From CATQHW01 sp965215345 (GTDB lineage Bacteria; Spirochaetota; Spirochaetia; SZUA-6; Bin103): DNA of 64,000 bases. Each line of letters opens with the position of its first letter. The first letter of the stretch is position 1. The notes beneath the pieces are model-generated. The model ran no database searches. It saw nothing but the letters and a program-made list of their open reading frames with translations, and was not told where the DNA came from. Positions 26,171 through 32,845 of the stretch are shown piece by piece. Location of the stretch: assembly GCA_965215345.1 (NCBI GenBank), contig CBDCDL010000001.1, positions 912,710 to 976,709 of the forward strand, written 5' to 3'. A program made the position numbers and the translations under genes.

Positions 26171-26193
26171 CCGCTGACGCCGACGGCTGTTGA
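25063..26193 (+). CDS. Rpn-family PD-(D/E)XK nuclease, copy 2 with expanded repeat
   Basis: 376 residues from ATG 25063, the position equivalent to the start of copy 1; the open frame reaches back to 24868, but that part is non-coding in copy 1. Same conserved blocks as copy 1 (H-D-H-L-F-R-S-V-F, D-L-L-Y-A-I, L-L-E-H-Q-S, I-V-P-L-V-L-Y-Q-G) with a few substitutions. The difference is the EGxQ/EGHL array, fifteen units against five. The last residues differ and are followed directly by a transposase fragment, so the original 3' flank has been replaced. Presumed DNA endonuclease promoting its own spread. Confidence 0.86.
   Translation: MAGEVSKPHDHLFRSVFGEDRETEAAALLQAYLPPAVSRELLWSSLEWQSASFIDDRLRASESDLLYAIRRTADGAPAWLYVLLEHQSTPDRWLRLRLLKYSIRIWERDRRRHPGEEQLRPIVPLVLYQGRRVWRQACEFSELFAAPVRRWPGVPRYAHLLIDQTQVGPEELGGALLGRIAQQAMMAAYRANWPVLRGLVPLLGELAQVGGSEDVRRIVLYIATTTREPERWQRFAAAVRRQIPGGGELMNKTEEMIEIYGDMRAREGRQEGRQEGHQEGRQEGHQEGRQEGHQEGRQEGHLEGRQEGHLEGRQEGHLEGRQEGRQEGELRGKVQTIEGLVGRDVSWSIIEAATGIDEASFTQLKHQFDAADADGC
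25861..26040 (+). repeat. Fifteen tandem 12-bp units coding EG(R/H)(Q/L) in Rpn copy 2
   Basis: Units read EGRQ, EGRQ, then alternating EGHQ/EGRQ, then alternating EGHL/EGRQ. The paired order shows expansion by a 24-base unit. Copy 1 has five units. Confidence 0.93.
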
Positions 26194-26312
26194 CCCGCTC
26201 CACGGCGCTGCGCTGGTCGTAGTGATCCTGCCAGGCATAGCTGGAGCGCGCCACCGGGGTGAACACACTGAACACACCGGTCCTCGCTGAGCGGTATGCG
26301 CACCGCCGCCCA
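26194..26312 (-). pseudogene. Transposase C-terminal fragment
   Basis: V-F-T-P-V-A-R-S-S-Y-A-W-Q-D-H-Y-D-Q-R-S-A-V-E-R-V-N (split here by punctuation only) resembles the conserved tail of IS4/IS5-type DDE transposases around the catalytic Glu (x-V-E-R-V-N). V-R-I-P-L-S-E-D-R precedes it in another frame. Only about 40 residues remain. Confidence 0.48.
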
Positions 26313-26600
26313 CCGGACACTGCTGCATCCGCGCGCCGGCGACGGGTCATGGGGTAGACGAAACCGACCCCGCTTCTATTTTCTATTTCATTGGCTTCAT
26401 TGCACTTGGAACAGCGCAATATGCTCAGGGAGGGCAGGACGATCCCATGCTGACGGCCAGAGGAGCGCCCCCGACGCTGACCCGGGCGCCAGAGCCCGTC
26501 GGTGCCGCACAGCGGTCCCCGAATCGCTCGAACGGCGAACGATAGCCACGATTGCGTAGCGTGGGATAGTCCTGGGAGGGAGGGGCGGCGGCGAATGGGG
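26313..26600. other. Non-coding stretch before the Fic fragment
   Basis: About 290 bases. A short AT-rich tract (around 26372-26402) breaks the GC-rich background. I see no gene, repeat or terminator here. Confidence 0.5.
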
Positions 26601-26623
26601 GCTCAATCACCGTAGATCTTGCG

Positions 26624-27142
26624 GTGATTGGGAGCGGCTGCACTTTCCAGGCGCCCCCGGCGCCGCAGCTCGCCGATGAGATGGACCGCTTCCTGGGGTG
26701 GTTCGAGTTCTCGTCGATCGATCCCGTGCTCGAGGCCGGGGTCGCCCACTTCTGGTTCGTGACGATTCATCCCTTCGATGACGGCAACGGGCGCATCGGT
26801 CGCGCGATCGCCGAAATGGCGTTGTCACGAGCGGACGGCACGAAGGAGCGCTACTACAGCATGTCGTCGGCGATAGAGGCGCGGCGCAAGGAATACTACC
26901 GCGAGCTCGAAGCCGGTCAGCGAGGAGGTCTCGACATCACGGCGTGGCTCGCCTGGTTCCTGACCTGCCTCGACCGAACCATCCGGCACGCGGACGAACA
27001 ACTCGCCTCGGTCCTCTTCAAGGCCGACCTGTGGCAACGGATCAACGAGGAGCCCGTGAACAGTGACGGCAAGGGCGGCACGTACCGCAAGCAGGATTGC
27101 GAATTCGGCCGGCTACCGGATGCTGCCGCGGCTCCACGATGA
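26624..27142 (+). pseudogene. Fic-domain protein fragment (AMPylase type)
   Basis: The core H-P-F-D-D-G-N-G-R-I-G-R is intact and would hold the catalytic histidine and ATP-binding residues. F-Q-A-P-P-A-P-Q-L before it and F-L-T-C-L-D-R after it match Fic family proteins of about 370 residues. The N-terminal part (with the usual inhibitory helix and substrate-loop region) is missing; a single extra base near 26650 separates R-L-H-F from Q-A-P-P. The C-terminal helix-turn-helix part is lost after Q-R-I-N-E-E-P-V-N. Not likely to be functional. Confidence 0.76.
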
Positions 27143-27230
27143 CTATCCGCGCGTGGCAGCAATTATCGTCCCCTCTGTCGCGGAAGAAGTCCACGTCTCT
27201 CGCGCAGTGGTCCGATGACCGCGGCGGTCG

Positions 27231-28433
27231 TTAGTCGTCTGCCGGCAGAAAATCGGCGATCGCGAAACCGGACACCGCGGTGCGGGTGGCGCCCAGCCGT
27301 CGTGTCGCCGCCATGCGCCCCACCAAGCCGACATCCACGTGGCCGATGCCGGATGCATTACTCAACACGGCTGCGACGGCATCCAGCGCCGCGAACGCAC
27401 CGCGATGCGCCGTCTCTGCCCACTTGGCATCGAGCAGCCGAATCCGCTCATACGGCCCCTGAATGAGGAAGTCGGCCTCTCGGTTCTGCTGGTCGCGATA
27501 GAACCACAGCGACCACTCGGGCCGGGTGAGTTGGAGCCGGGTCCGCAGTTCGGCGCACACGAAGTTCTCCCAGATCGCACCGGTGAGTGGCGATCTGCCC
27601 AGATCATCGGCGCCAATGCCCAACAGGAAACAGAGCAGTCCGGTGTCGTTGAAGTAGAGCTTCGGCGACTTCACCAGCCGCTTGCCGAGGTTGGCGAAGA
27701 ACGGCTCCAGGAGTGTCACCTGGTTGCCCGCCTCGAGGGCCGACAGCCACTGACCCACCGTGGTTTGGGAAATGCCGACGTCACGCGCAATGCTCGACTT
27801 GTTGAGGAGTTGTCCGGCACGAACCGCGCACGCCCGCAGAAAGCGCTCGAAGTCACGCAGACTGCCCACGTTCACGATCTGGCGCAGGTCACGTTCCAGA
27901 TAGGTGCTTACGTAGCTCTGGTAGAACTCGCGCGCCGGAATGGTCCGGTCCGCCCACAGCTCCGGAAAACCGCCGCGCACCAGCATCTCGCCAGCAGCAG
28001 CCGGCTCCTGCCGCCATCCCGCATGGCGCATCTCGTCCACGCACAACCCCGGCAACTCCGCCACGGCGCAGCGTCCCGCCAGACTGTCGCTCACCCCGCG
28101 CATCAAGGGAAACTTCTGCGACCCGGTGAGGATGAACTGGCCCCTGCGGGAACGCGCGCTGTCGACGACCACCTTCAAGTGCCGAAACAGCCCGGGTGCA
28201 TACTGCACTTCATCGATCACCACCGGAGCCGGATGATCCTGCAGGAAGCTGGCGGGGGCCTCCTCGGCCTGCTCCGCCAGCAATTGCAGATCCAGGCTGA
28301 CGTAATGATGTTCGGCGAACAGCCGCTTGAGGAGCGCTGTCTTGCCGGTCTGTCGGGCACCAGTGAGAATCAGCACCGGGAACGCGGCCGCCAACCGCCG
28401 CAGTCGGTCCTCCATGACCCTCGGGATCCACAT
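27231..28433 (-). CDS. AAA ATPase of the AAA_14/DUF4143 type
   Basis: 400 residues, complete. Walker A G25-A-R-Q-T-G-K-T32, Walker B V-V-I-D74-E75-V-Q, sensor-like F-I-L-T-G-S-Q-K, then Y-L-E-R-D-L-R-Q-I that opens the DUF4143 part, and a C-terminal nuclease-like segment with F-Y-R-D-Q-Q-N-R-E-A-D-F-L and L-L-D-A-K-W. Family knowledge: widespread, poorly characterised, often in genomic islands; a role in mobile element or conflict biology is presumed. ATG 28433 lacks a clear ribosome-binding site; an AT-rich TATATCCATATC precedes it, so it may be leaderless. Stands alone between gene fragments, yet shows no damage. Confidence 0.94.
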   Translation of the reverse strand: MWIPRVMEDRLRRLAAAFPVLILTGARQTGKTALLKRLFAEHHYVSLDLQLLAEQAEEAPASFLQDHPAPVVIDEVQYAPGLFRHLKVVVDSARSRRGQFILTGSQKFPLMRGVSDSLAGRCAVAELPGLCVDEMRHAGWRQEPAAAGEMLVRGGFPELWADRTIPAREFYQSYVSTYLERDLRQIVNVGSLRDFERFLRACAVRAGQLLNKSSIARDVGISQTTVGQWLSALEAGNQVTLLEPFFANLGKRLVKSPKLYFNDTGLLCFLLGIGADDLGRSPLTGAIWENFVCAELRTRLQLTRPEWSLWFYRDQQNREADFLIQGPYERIRLLDAKWAETAHRGAFAALDAVAAVLSNASGIGHVDVGLVGRMAATRRLGATRTAVSGFAIADFLPADD

Positions 28434-28469
28434 GATATGGATATATGTTGGTATTGAAGTGACGATTTG

Positions 28470-28604
28470 TCAAAGCTGAGCCGCCAGCACCGTTCCTGCC
28501 GCGCGGTCGTCGCGCAGCAGCCGGCACAGCATGGCGCGTGCGATTCCGCGTCGCCGGTAGGCGGGCGCCACGGTCTCGTGCCGGGGGTTCCACAGCGGAG
28601 CCCA
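28470..28604 (-). pseudogene. Possible GNAT acetyltransferase fragment
   Basis: About 45 codons containing H-E-T-V-A-P-A-Y-R-R-R-G-I-A-R-A-M-L, which resembles the acetyl-CoA-binding motif (R/Q-x-x-G-x-G/A) of GNAT enzymes, before a stop at 28470. Nothing upstream remains because the PIN toxin gene ends there. Confidence 0.33.
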
Positions 28605-29022
28605 TCACACGGCGGTGAAGGGATTGGCGACGACGACACCGCCGTATCGCTGGCCGGCGTCGAGGTCCTCGGACAGCACCTCGACGCAGCCCGCGCGTTC
28701 CGCGGCGGCGACGATCAGCGCGTCCCGGTAGGCCATACCGCTTGTGGATTTCGATCGCCCGCTCCACGAGCTGACGGTCGATCTCGACCACGGGGATCGG
28801 CTTCAGGGTCTCGATGGCCGCCGCCGCATCGGCCGTCATCGGCGTCGGGATGCGTCGTGTGACGACGGTGAAGAACTCACCGAGCACCTGAGCGGAAACA
28901 GCCAGCGCGTCATTCAGGATGCCGTCTCGCAGCAGTCGGAGCGCTCCGCCCTGTTTCGTTGCGGAGTCCGTGTCATAGGCGTAGACCAACACGTTCGTGT
29001 CGACGAAGCGCCTATCGCTCAT
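28605..29022 (-). pseudogene. VapC-type PIN-domain toxin, frameshifted
   Basis: ATG 29022. F-V-D-T-N-V-L-V-Y-A-Y-D at the start and the middle E-F-F-T-V-V match PIN ribonucleases. After H-K-R-Y-G near 28735 the frame fails, while the next frame continues with Y-R-D-A-L-I-V-A-A-A, C-V-E-V-L-S-E-D-L and Y-G-G-V-V-V-A-N-P-F to a stop at 28605. One extra base (about 28730-28740) explains it; corrected length is about 138 residues, normal for VapC. The lost part includes two of the acidic active-site residues, so as written the toxin is dead. Confidence 0.82.
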
Positions 29023-29242
29023 ACAGGTCCTGCCGCGTCCATTCGCGCGTCCCCATCGGGCGACTCAGCCTGCGGACGGAGTCGTCGAGCTTCGCCACGG
29101 CCTGTTCCCTCGCCAAGGCGTCTCTCTCCGCCAGCGACTCGAGGTAGGAGCGCACCATGGCGGTGAGGGTGGTGTTCTTGTCGATCGCGATCTTGCGTAC
29201 GGTGTGGATGACACGATCATCGACGCTGAGGGTAATGTTCAC
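29012..29242 (-). CDS. VapB-like ribbon-helix-helix antitoxin
   Basis: 76 residues. N-I-T-L-S-V-D-D-R-V-I is the DNA-contacting strand, followed by helices with T-L-T-A-M-V-R-S-Y-L-E-S-L; a C-terminal tail (E-W-T-R-Q-D-L-Y-E-R) would contact the toxin. The stop lies 11 bases inside the vapC gene, the usual overlap of such pairs. It appears intact although its toxin is frameshifted. It would repress its own operon with the toxin. Confidence 0.86.
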   Translation of the reverse strand: MNITLSVDDRVIHTVRKIAIDKNTTLTAMVRSYLESLAERDALAREQAVAKLDDSVRRLSRPMGTREWTRQDLYER

Positions 29243-29455
29243 TTCGTTCCTCGCCTGACCATAATAAGGGTCTGCCTTGGACTGGGGTTCCCTTGTCAGG
29301 TTTCGTCAAGGGCGCGTCAGCGATCTGGAACGTGAACAGTGAGCAGTCGCGCATGACGAACCGGCTCGCGCGGCGGGCGCATCCGTCCACGCACGGTCCG
29401 GCACGCAACCCGCGACCGCTGGAGCTGGCCGACGCCAGTGGGAAGTCGGTCGAAG
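29243..29455. other. Intergenic DNA, nothing recognised
   Basis: About 210 bases between the vapB start and the end of the ImmA/IrrE-like gene. No gene or repeat seen. Confidence 0.5.
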
Positions 29456-30562
29456 CTACAGGTCCGCATCGAGTTGCTTGCGTATATCCGCCGTTTCAGG
29501 TTCGGAGCGAGGAGTGGTACAAGACCTGTTCAAGTCAATACGGTTCGACGGGCATCCGCCGGGCAGGAATCCTGAATCCCGGACCTCGGCGATGCGGTGG
29601 TTCCTGATCTGATGGGCGATCACCCACGACGAGACGCCGAAGGCAGCCGCCAGTTCGTCGATGTCATCGCCATCCAGGACCGGGCGAGACACGCTCTGTC
29701 TCAGGCTCGACGATGGCGCCAGGAATTCGGCGGCGAAGGCGCGGTTGCGCTGTTGCCGTTCGGAGTGCGCTCTGGTGAGCAGCGTGTCGGTGCCCGGCGA
29801 TGCGAACACTTCGCCGAGGGCGCGGCAGAAGTGAAACCGCTTGCTCTCGTCACTCGAGAACTCGCGAAACGCGAAAGCCGGAAAGCGGTCGTCGTTTCGG
29901 GTAATCACACCATCCACCAATGCCGCCGCTTCGAAGTTCACGGGGGCTGTCAGTTCATCGAGCGATGCCGGTTCTGCGTCGATGGCAGCCGCGATTCGCG
30001 CCATGGAGGGCAGTGGCCGGCCGTCCAGGCTCAGTGCCCTCCGCACGTCCCGCGCGAGATCGTAACCCGCTTCCCAAGGGGTGGGTGCCGTGAGTACGAG
30101 TTCGTGATCGATCGACGCCAGGCGCCATCGCAGCGCGTTGGCCTTGGCGCGTCGGATGGCACCGGCGATGGCTGAACACTCCGTCATCAGGCTCCGTGCA
30201 TCGAATGCGGCGATCCCTTCCTCAAGCACCGCGCCGCTCAACGTGCGCCCAAGCTCCAACACGTGTGAGCGCTCGTCGTCGCCCAGGTCATACGGATCCC
30301 GACCCAGTCCGGCAGCAGCTTGGCAGAATTCGACCTCGTCTCTATCGGCTGCCTGAATCGCTTCCCACTCTTCCTGCAGCAGCGTCCCCTCGACACCGAG
30401 AGACAGGAGCCGCCGGATCACGCGGTCGATGAGATCCGTACACGTATCGCGGAACTCGCTGCTGTCAACCCACTGCTCCCCCTCGTCAAGGAACTCGATA
30501 CCGGTCCAGGGAGACGGACCGCGTGTCCATACGAGGCAAGTCAAGGCACCGTACGGCAACAC
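29456..30562 (-). CDS. ImmA/IrrE-like protein with degenerate metalloprotease motif, N-terminus probably lost
   Basis: 368 residues. The central region (W-E-A-G-Y-D-L-A-R, then R-F-H-F-C-R-A-L-G-E-V-F, Q-Q-R-N-R-A-F-A-A-E-F-L-A-P, and D-I-D-E-L-A-A-A-F-G-V-S-S-W-V-I-A-H-Q) has the layout of ImmA/IrrE proteases. The zinc motif H-E-x-x-H is replaced by R-A-L-G-E, so peptidase activity is unlikely. The start listed is TTG 30562; upstream in the same frame reading continues as Y-A-Y-P-D-L-E-V-L-P-Y-G-A-L-T, so the true N-terminus is unclear and seems joined to a fragment of the next gene. Family knowledge: these proteins control phage or element repressors, or stress responses. Confidence 0.65.
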   Translation of the reverse strand: MLPYGALTCLVWTRGPSPWTGIEFLDEGEQWVDSSEFRDTCTDLIDRVIRRLLSLGVEGTLLQEEWEAIQAADRDEVEFCQAAAGLGRDPYDLGDDERSHVLELGRTLSGAVLEEGIAAFDARSLMTECSAIAGAIRRAKANALRWRLASIDHELVLTAPTPWEAGYDLARDVRRALSLDGRPLPSMARIAAAIDAEPASLDELTAPVNFEAAALVDGVITRNDDRFPAFAFREFSSDESKRFHFCRALGEVFASPGTDTLLTRAHSERQQRNRAFAAEFLAPSSSLRQSVSRPVLDGDDIDELAAAFGVSSWVIAHQIRNHRIAEVRDSGFLPGGCPSNRIDLNRSCTTPRSEPETADIRKQLDADL

Positions 30563-30600
30563 CTCCAGATCCGGGTACGCATATCCTTCCCGGTTGCCGC

Positions 30601-30798
30601 CTATCGCATGCCTGTGGCGGAATTGGGGATCGGCGTCCTTCGTCGGATTGCTGATCGAGGCTGACCAGCGAAGCCGGGCGTGTCCTTGTGTTCCGGGCTG
30701 CCGACGTACTTGACCCGTCCGGCCACGCCTTCAAGGTCGACATCTGAAGGAACGTGTATCACGCGCCTACGCGGGCGCCTGCGCTGAGGTGCACGCAT
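30601..30798 (-). pseudogene. Fragment of a small conserved protein upstream of the ImmA/IrrE-like gene
   Basis: After an Arg-rich start it reads V-K-Y-V-G-S-P-E-H-K-D-T-P-G-F-A-G-Q-P-R, a pattern I know from an unnamed family often placed beside ImmA/IrrE-like genes. Similarity stops there, and the rest is out of frame. A deletion seems to have removed its C-terminus and the start of the next gene. Confidence 0.45.
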
Positions 30799-30804
30799 CG
30801 CCCG

Positions 30805-30931
30805 ATCATACCTCAGCCAGGGCGGTGTCCTCGATCGCCTGCAGCGGGGTGAAGTCGCGCTGGTGCCGACCGGACCGGGATTGGGCGTGACCCTCGACTG
30901 GGAGTTCGTCGCCGCCCACCGCTACGACTGA
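30805..30931 (+). pseudogene. C-terminal tail of an enolase-superfamily enzyme
   Basis: About 40 codons ending V-P-T-G-P-G-L-G-V-T-L-D-W-E-F-V-A-A-H before the stop. The P-G-L-G-V-x-L-D pattern is the usual end of mandelate racemase/sugar-acid dehydratase type proteins. No catalytic part remains. Confidence 0.42.
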
Positions 30932-30947
30932 CGCGGCGGCGGGCGGC

Positions 30948-31234
30948 TCAGTCCGTCCCGTTGCCTGGATCTGCTTCGTAGATCACGGCCCCCCATCGAT
31001 CGACGTGGGCCTTCAGCGGCGCGTAATCGATCTGCTCGTACGCGCGTGGACCTCGCACTCTTGGGGAATGGCGATCTCGTCGAGATCGAGGGAGAGCCGT
31101 CCAAGCCGGTGTCGGTCTACGATCCCGCGAGTAGCCAGATCGATGTCGGACCGCTCGATAGCTCTGCCGGTGGCCCGCGAGCCGAACAGGATCACCTGCT
31201 CCAGGTCCCGGTAGCGCAGCGTTGCGGCCGGCAC
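30948..31234 (-). pseudogene. Minimal nucleotidyltransferase (MNT), frameshifted
   Basis: GTG 31234 with GGAAGGAAG upstream. V-I-L-F-G-S-R-A-T-G-R-A-I-E-R-S-D-I-D-L-A is the G-S-x-D-x-D nucleotidyltransferase motif of MNT antitoxins, which pair with HEPN toxins. After E-V-H-A (about 31041-31046) the protein continues in another frame as Y-E-Q-I-D-Y-A-P-L-K and ends W-G-A-V-I-Y-E-A. No HEPN gene is beside it; instead an unrelated fragment precedes it. Confidence 0.75.
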
Positions 31235-31249
31235 TTTGACTTCCTTCCC

Positions 31250-31430
31250 ACGACTCGCCCTCCTCCTGGCTGAGGTGATCGATGTCGGCGCCGGCGCGCG
31301 CCGGCCAGCAGTCGGCCAGTTCACCGTGCCGGCGCAGGATCCGCCGCGCATCACGGCGCAGTGTGCAGACGTAGAGCCGCTTCGGCTTGCCGTGCGGGTC
31401 GGTGTAGTGCCTCGTCGAGCGCAAAGCGCG
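31250..31430 (-). pseudogene. Possible DruA-like (DUF4338) C-terminal fragment
   Basis: About 55 codons: T-R-H-Y-T-D-P-H-G-K-P-K-R-L-Y-V-C-T-L-R, then D-C-W-P-A-R-A-G-A-D-I-D-H-L. The x-K-R-L-Y-V-x-x-L pattern recalls the end of DUF4338/DruA proteins, but I am not certain of the family. Confidence 0.3.
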
Positions 31431-31591
31431 CCGGGGTGGCCTGCGCCAGCGGCTCCGCGAGCAATTTCCGAAGGCCCATGACCAGCCTATCGACTCGCTC
31501 ACCGGACTATCAGTCCCTGCAGCATGGGATTGCCCTGTCTGAAGGAGGCGGAGCGTTTGCCGGTCTGCGGGCGGAGAGCTAAGCTTGGGCG

Positions 31592-32200
31592 ATGCGTATC
31601 GCCAACCCGATGTACGACGCAGCCTTCAAGTACCTGATGGACGACCAGGCAGCCGCTCGCCTGCTATTAGGCGCGGTGTTGGGCGAGGAGGTCGAGAGCC
31701 TGCACGCGCTGCCGCAGGAGCGCGTTGGACGGTCGGCGCCAGCGGCGGCCCCCGGTGAGCCGCCGTCAGGCGAGCTGTTGACGGTGCGTCGGGTGGACTT
31801 CGCGGCGACGGTGCGCACGGCGGGCGGTGAGCGGCTGCGCGTGCTGGTGGAGGTGCAGAAGGCGCGCTTCACCGACGAGGTGATGCGGTTCCGGGAGTAT
31901 CTGGGCCGCCACTACGCGGACCGCGACAACTACGACGAGGCGGTCGACGGGCGACGGCGGCACCGGTCGCTGCGCGCGATCTACATCCTGGGCGAGTGCC
32001 TGCCGCGCACCACAGCGACGGTGCTGCGGGTGGCGCGGGAGTACGTGGACGGGGTGAGCGGCGAGCGGCTGAGCGAGCGGGAAGAGTTCGTGGAAGCGCT
32101 GAGCCACGACTGCTGGGTGGTGCTGACGGAATGCACCCCCCTGGAACCCTGGAACCGTGCGCTTGACACCCGCGCGGTAGCGAGGGATACTCTATGCTGA
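31592..32200 (+). pseudogene. Rpn-family PD-(D/E)XK nuclease, C-terminus replaced
   Basis: ATG 31592. A-N-P-M-Y-D-A-A-F-K-Y-L-M-D-D, V-D-F-A-A-T-V and V-L-V-E-V-Q-K-A-R-F belong to another branch of the Rpn/PD-(D/E)XK nuclease group; E-V-Q-K is the core catalytic motif and is intact. After F-V-E-A-L-S-H-D-C-W-V-V the sequence changes to unrelated residues and stops, with an IS256-type fragment right behind. Usual family members are about 100 residues longer. The nuclease core may still fold, but the end is lost. Confidence 0.76.
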
Positions 32201-32208
32201 GTGGATCT

Positions 32209-32428
32209 GAGGATGACCAATCCGATCGAGTCCACCTGCGCGACGATCCGCCTGCGGACGCGGCGGACGAAGGGTTGCGGGTCGCGCACGGCGACGCTGA
32301 CGATGGTGCGGAACTTGGCGCTGGATGCCGGGAAGACTTGGCGCCGGCTGATGGGATTCGAACTCATCCCTCTGGTGATGGAGGGGCGAGCATTCGTCGA
32401 TGGCGAGCTGACGGAGGCAGCCGCATAG
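32209..32428 (+). pseudogene. IS256-family transposase, C-terminal fragment
   Basis: T-N-P-I-E-S-T-C-A-T-I-R-L-R-T-R-R-T-K-G followed by T-L-T-M-V is the well-conserved C-terminal block of mutator/IS256 transposases including the region after the catalytic Glu; it ends at a natural stop (32426-32428). Only about 70 residues are left. Confidence 0.77.
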
Positions 32429-32575
32429 CTCGAAGGATCGGAGATGATGCGATCTCCTTCACGCCGATCCACGACATTCGACAATATCCCGATCGAAGCG
32501 GGGGAGCTGGTCAACCGCGCCGGCGAGAAAGCGGGTGAACGGCGGCTCATGCGTCGGGACCGTAGATGCATCTGT

Positions 32576-32602
32576 GGGGTTCGATCCCCCCCTCCGGCAC
32601 CA
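32576..32602 (+). other. tRNA-3'-end-like sequence
   Basis: GGGGTTCGATCCCC, then CCCTCCGGCACCA. This looks like a T-arm, acceptor strand and CCA of a Leu-type tRNA. The 57 bases ahead give a nearly pairing acceptor strand (GCCGGCG at 32519) but no credible anticodon arm, so I do not call a tRNA. It may be a remnant of an element attachment site or chance. Confidence 0.28.
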
Positions 32603-32845
32603 CCGCCGCCGGTAGACAGCCCGCCCGGTAAACAGCACAGTCTCGCACGGTACGCTACGTCGATGAGGTCTCGGGTAGGCACAATGTCCGGCCCAGGGCA
32701 ATATCCGATCCAGGGCGACGAAGGGCTCCGGCACGTGGCGGCGGGCCCGGGCGGTCCGGGGACACCCTCACCCTGGAGCAGATGGCGGCCATTGCTCGCG
32801 AGTTCGCCCGGAAAGCGACTGCACCATCCCCCACGGGGCCGGAAC

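Noticed and set aside
32335..32365. GGGATTCGAACTCATCCC, which looks like part of a tRNA T-arm on the minus strand
   Set aside because: It lies inside the conserved IS256 transposase block (L-M-G-F-E-L-I-P-L), and no tRNA fold surrounds it.
32519..32602. Full tRNA gene
   Set aside because: The acceptor strands nearly pair and the T-arm is good, but the anticodon stem and D-arm do not form.
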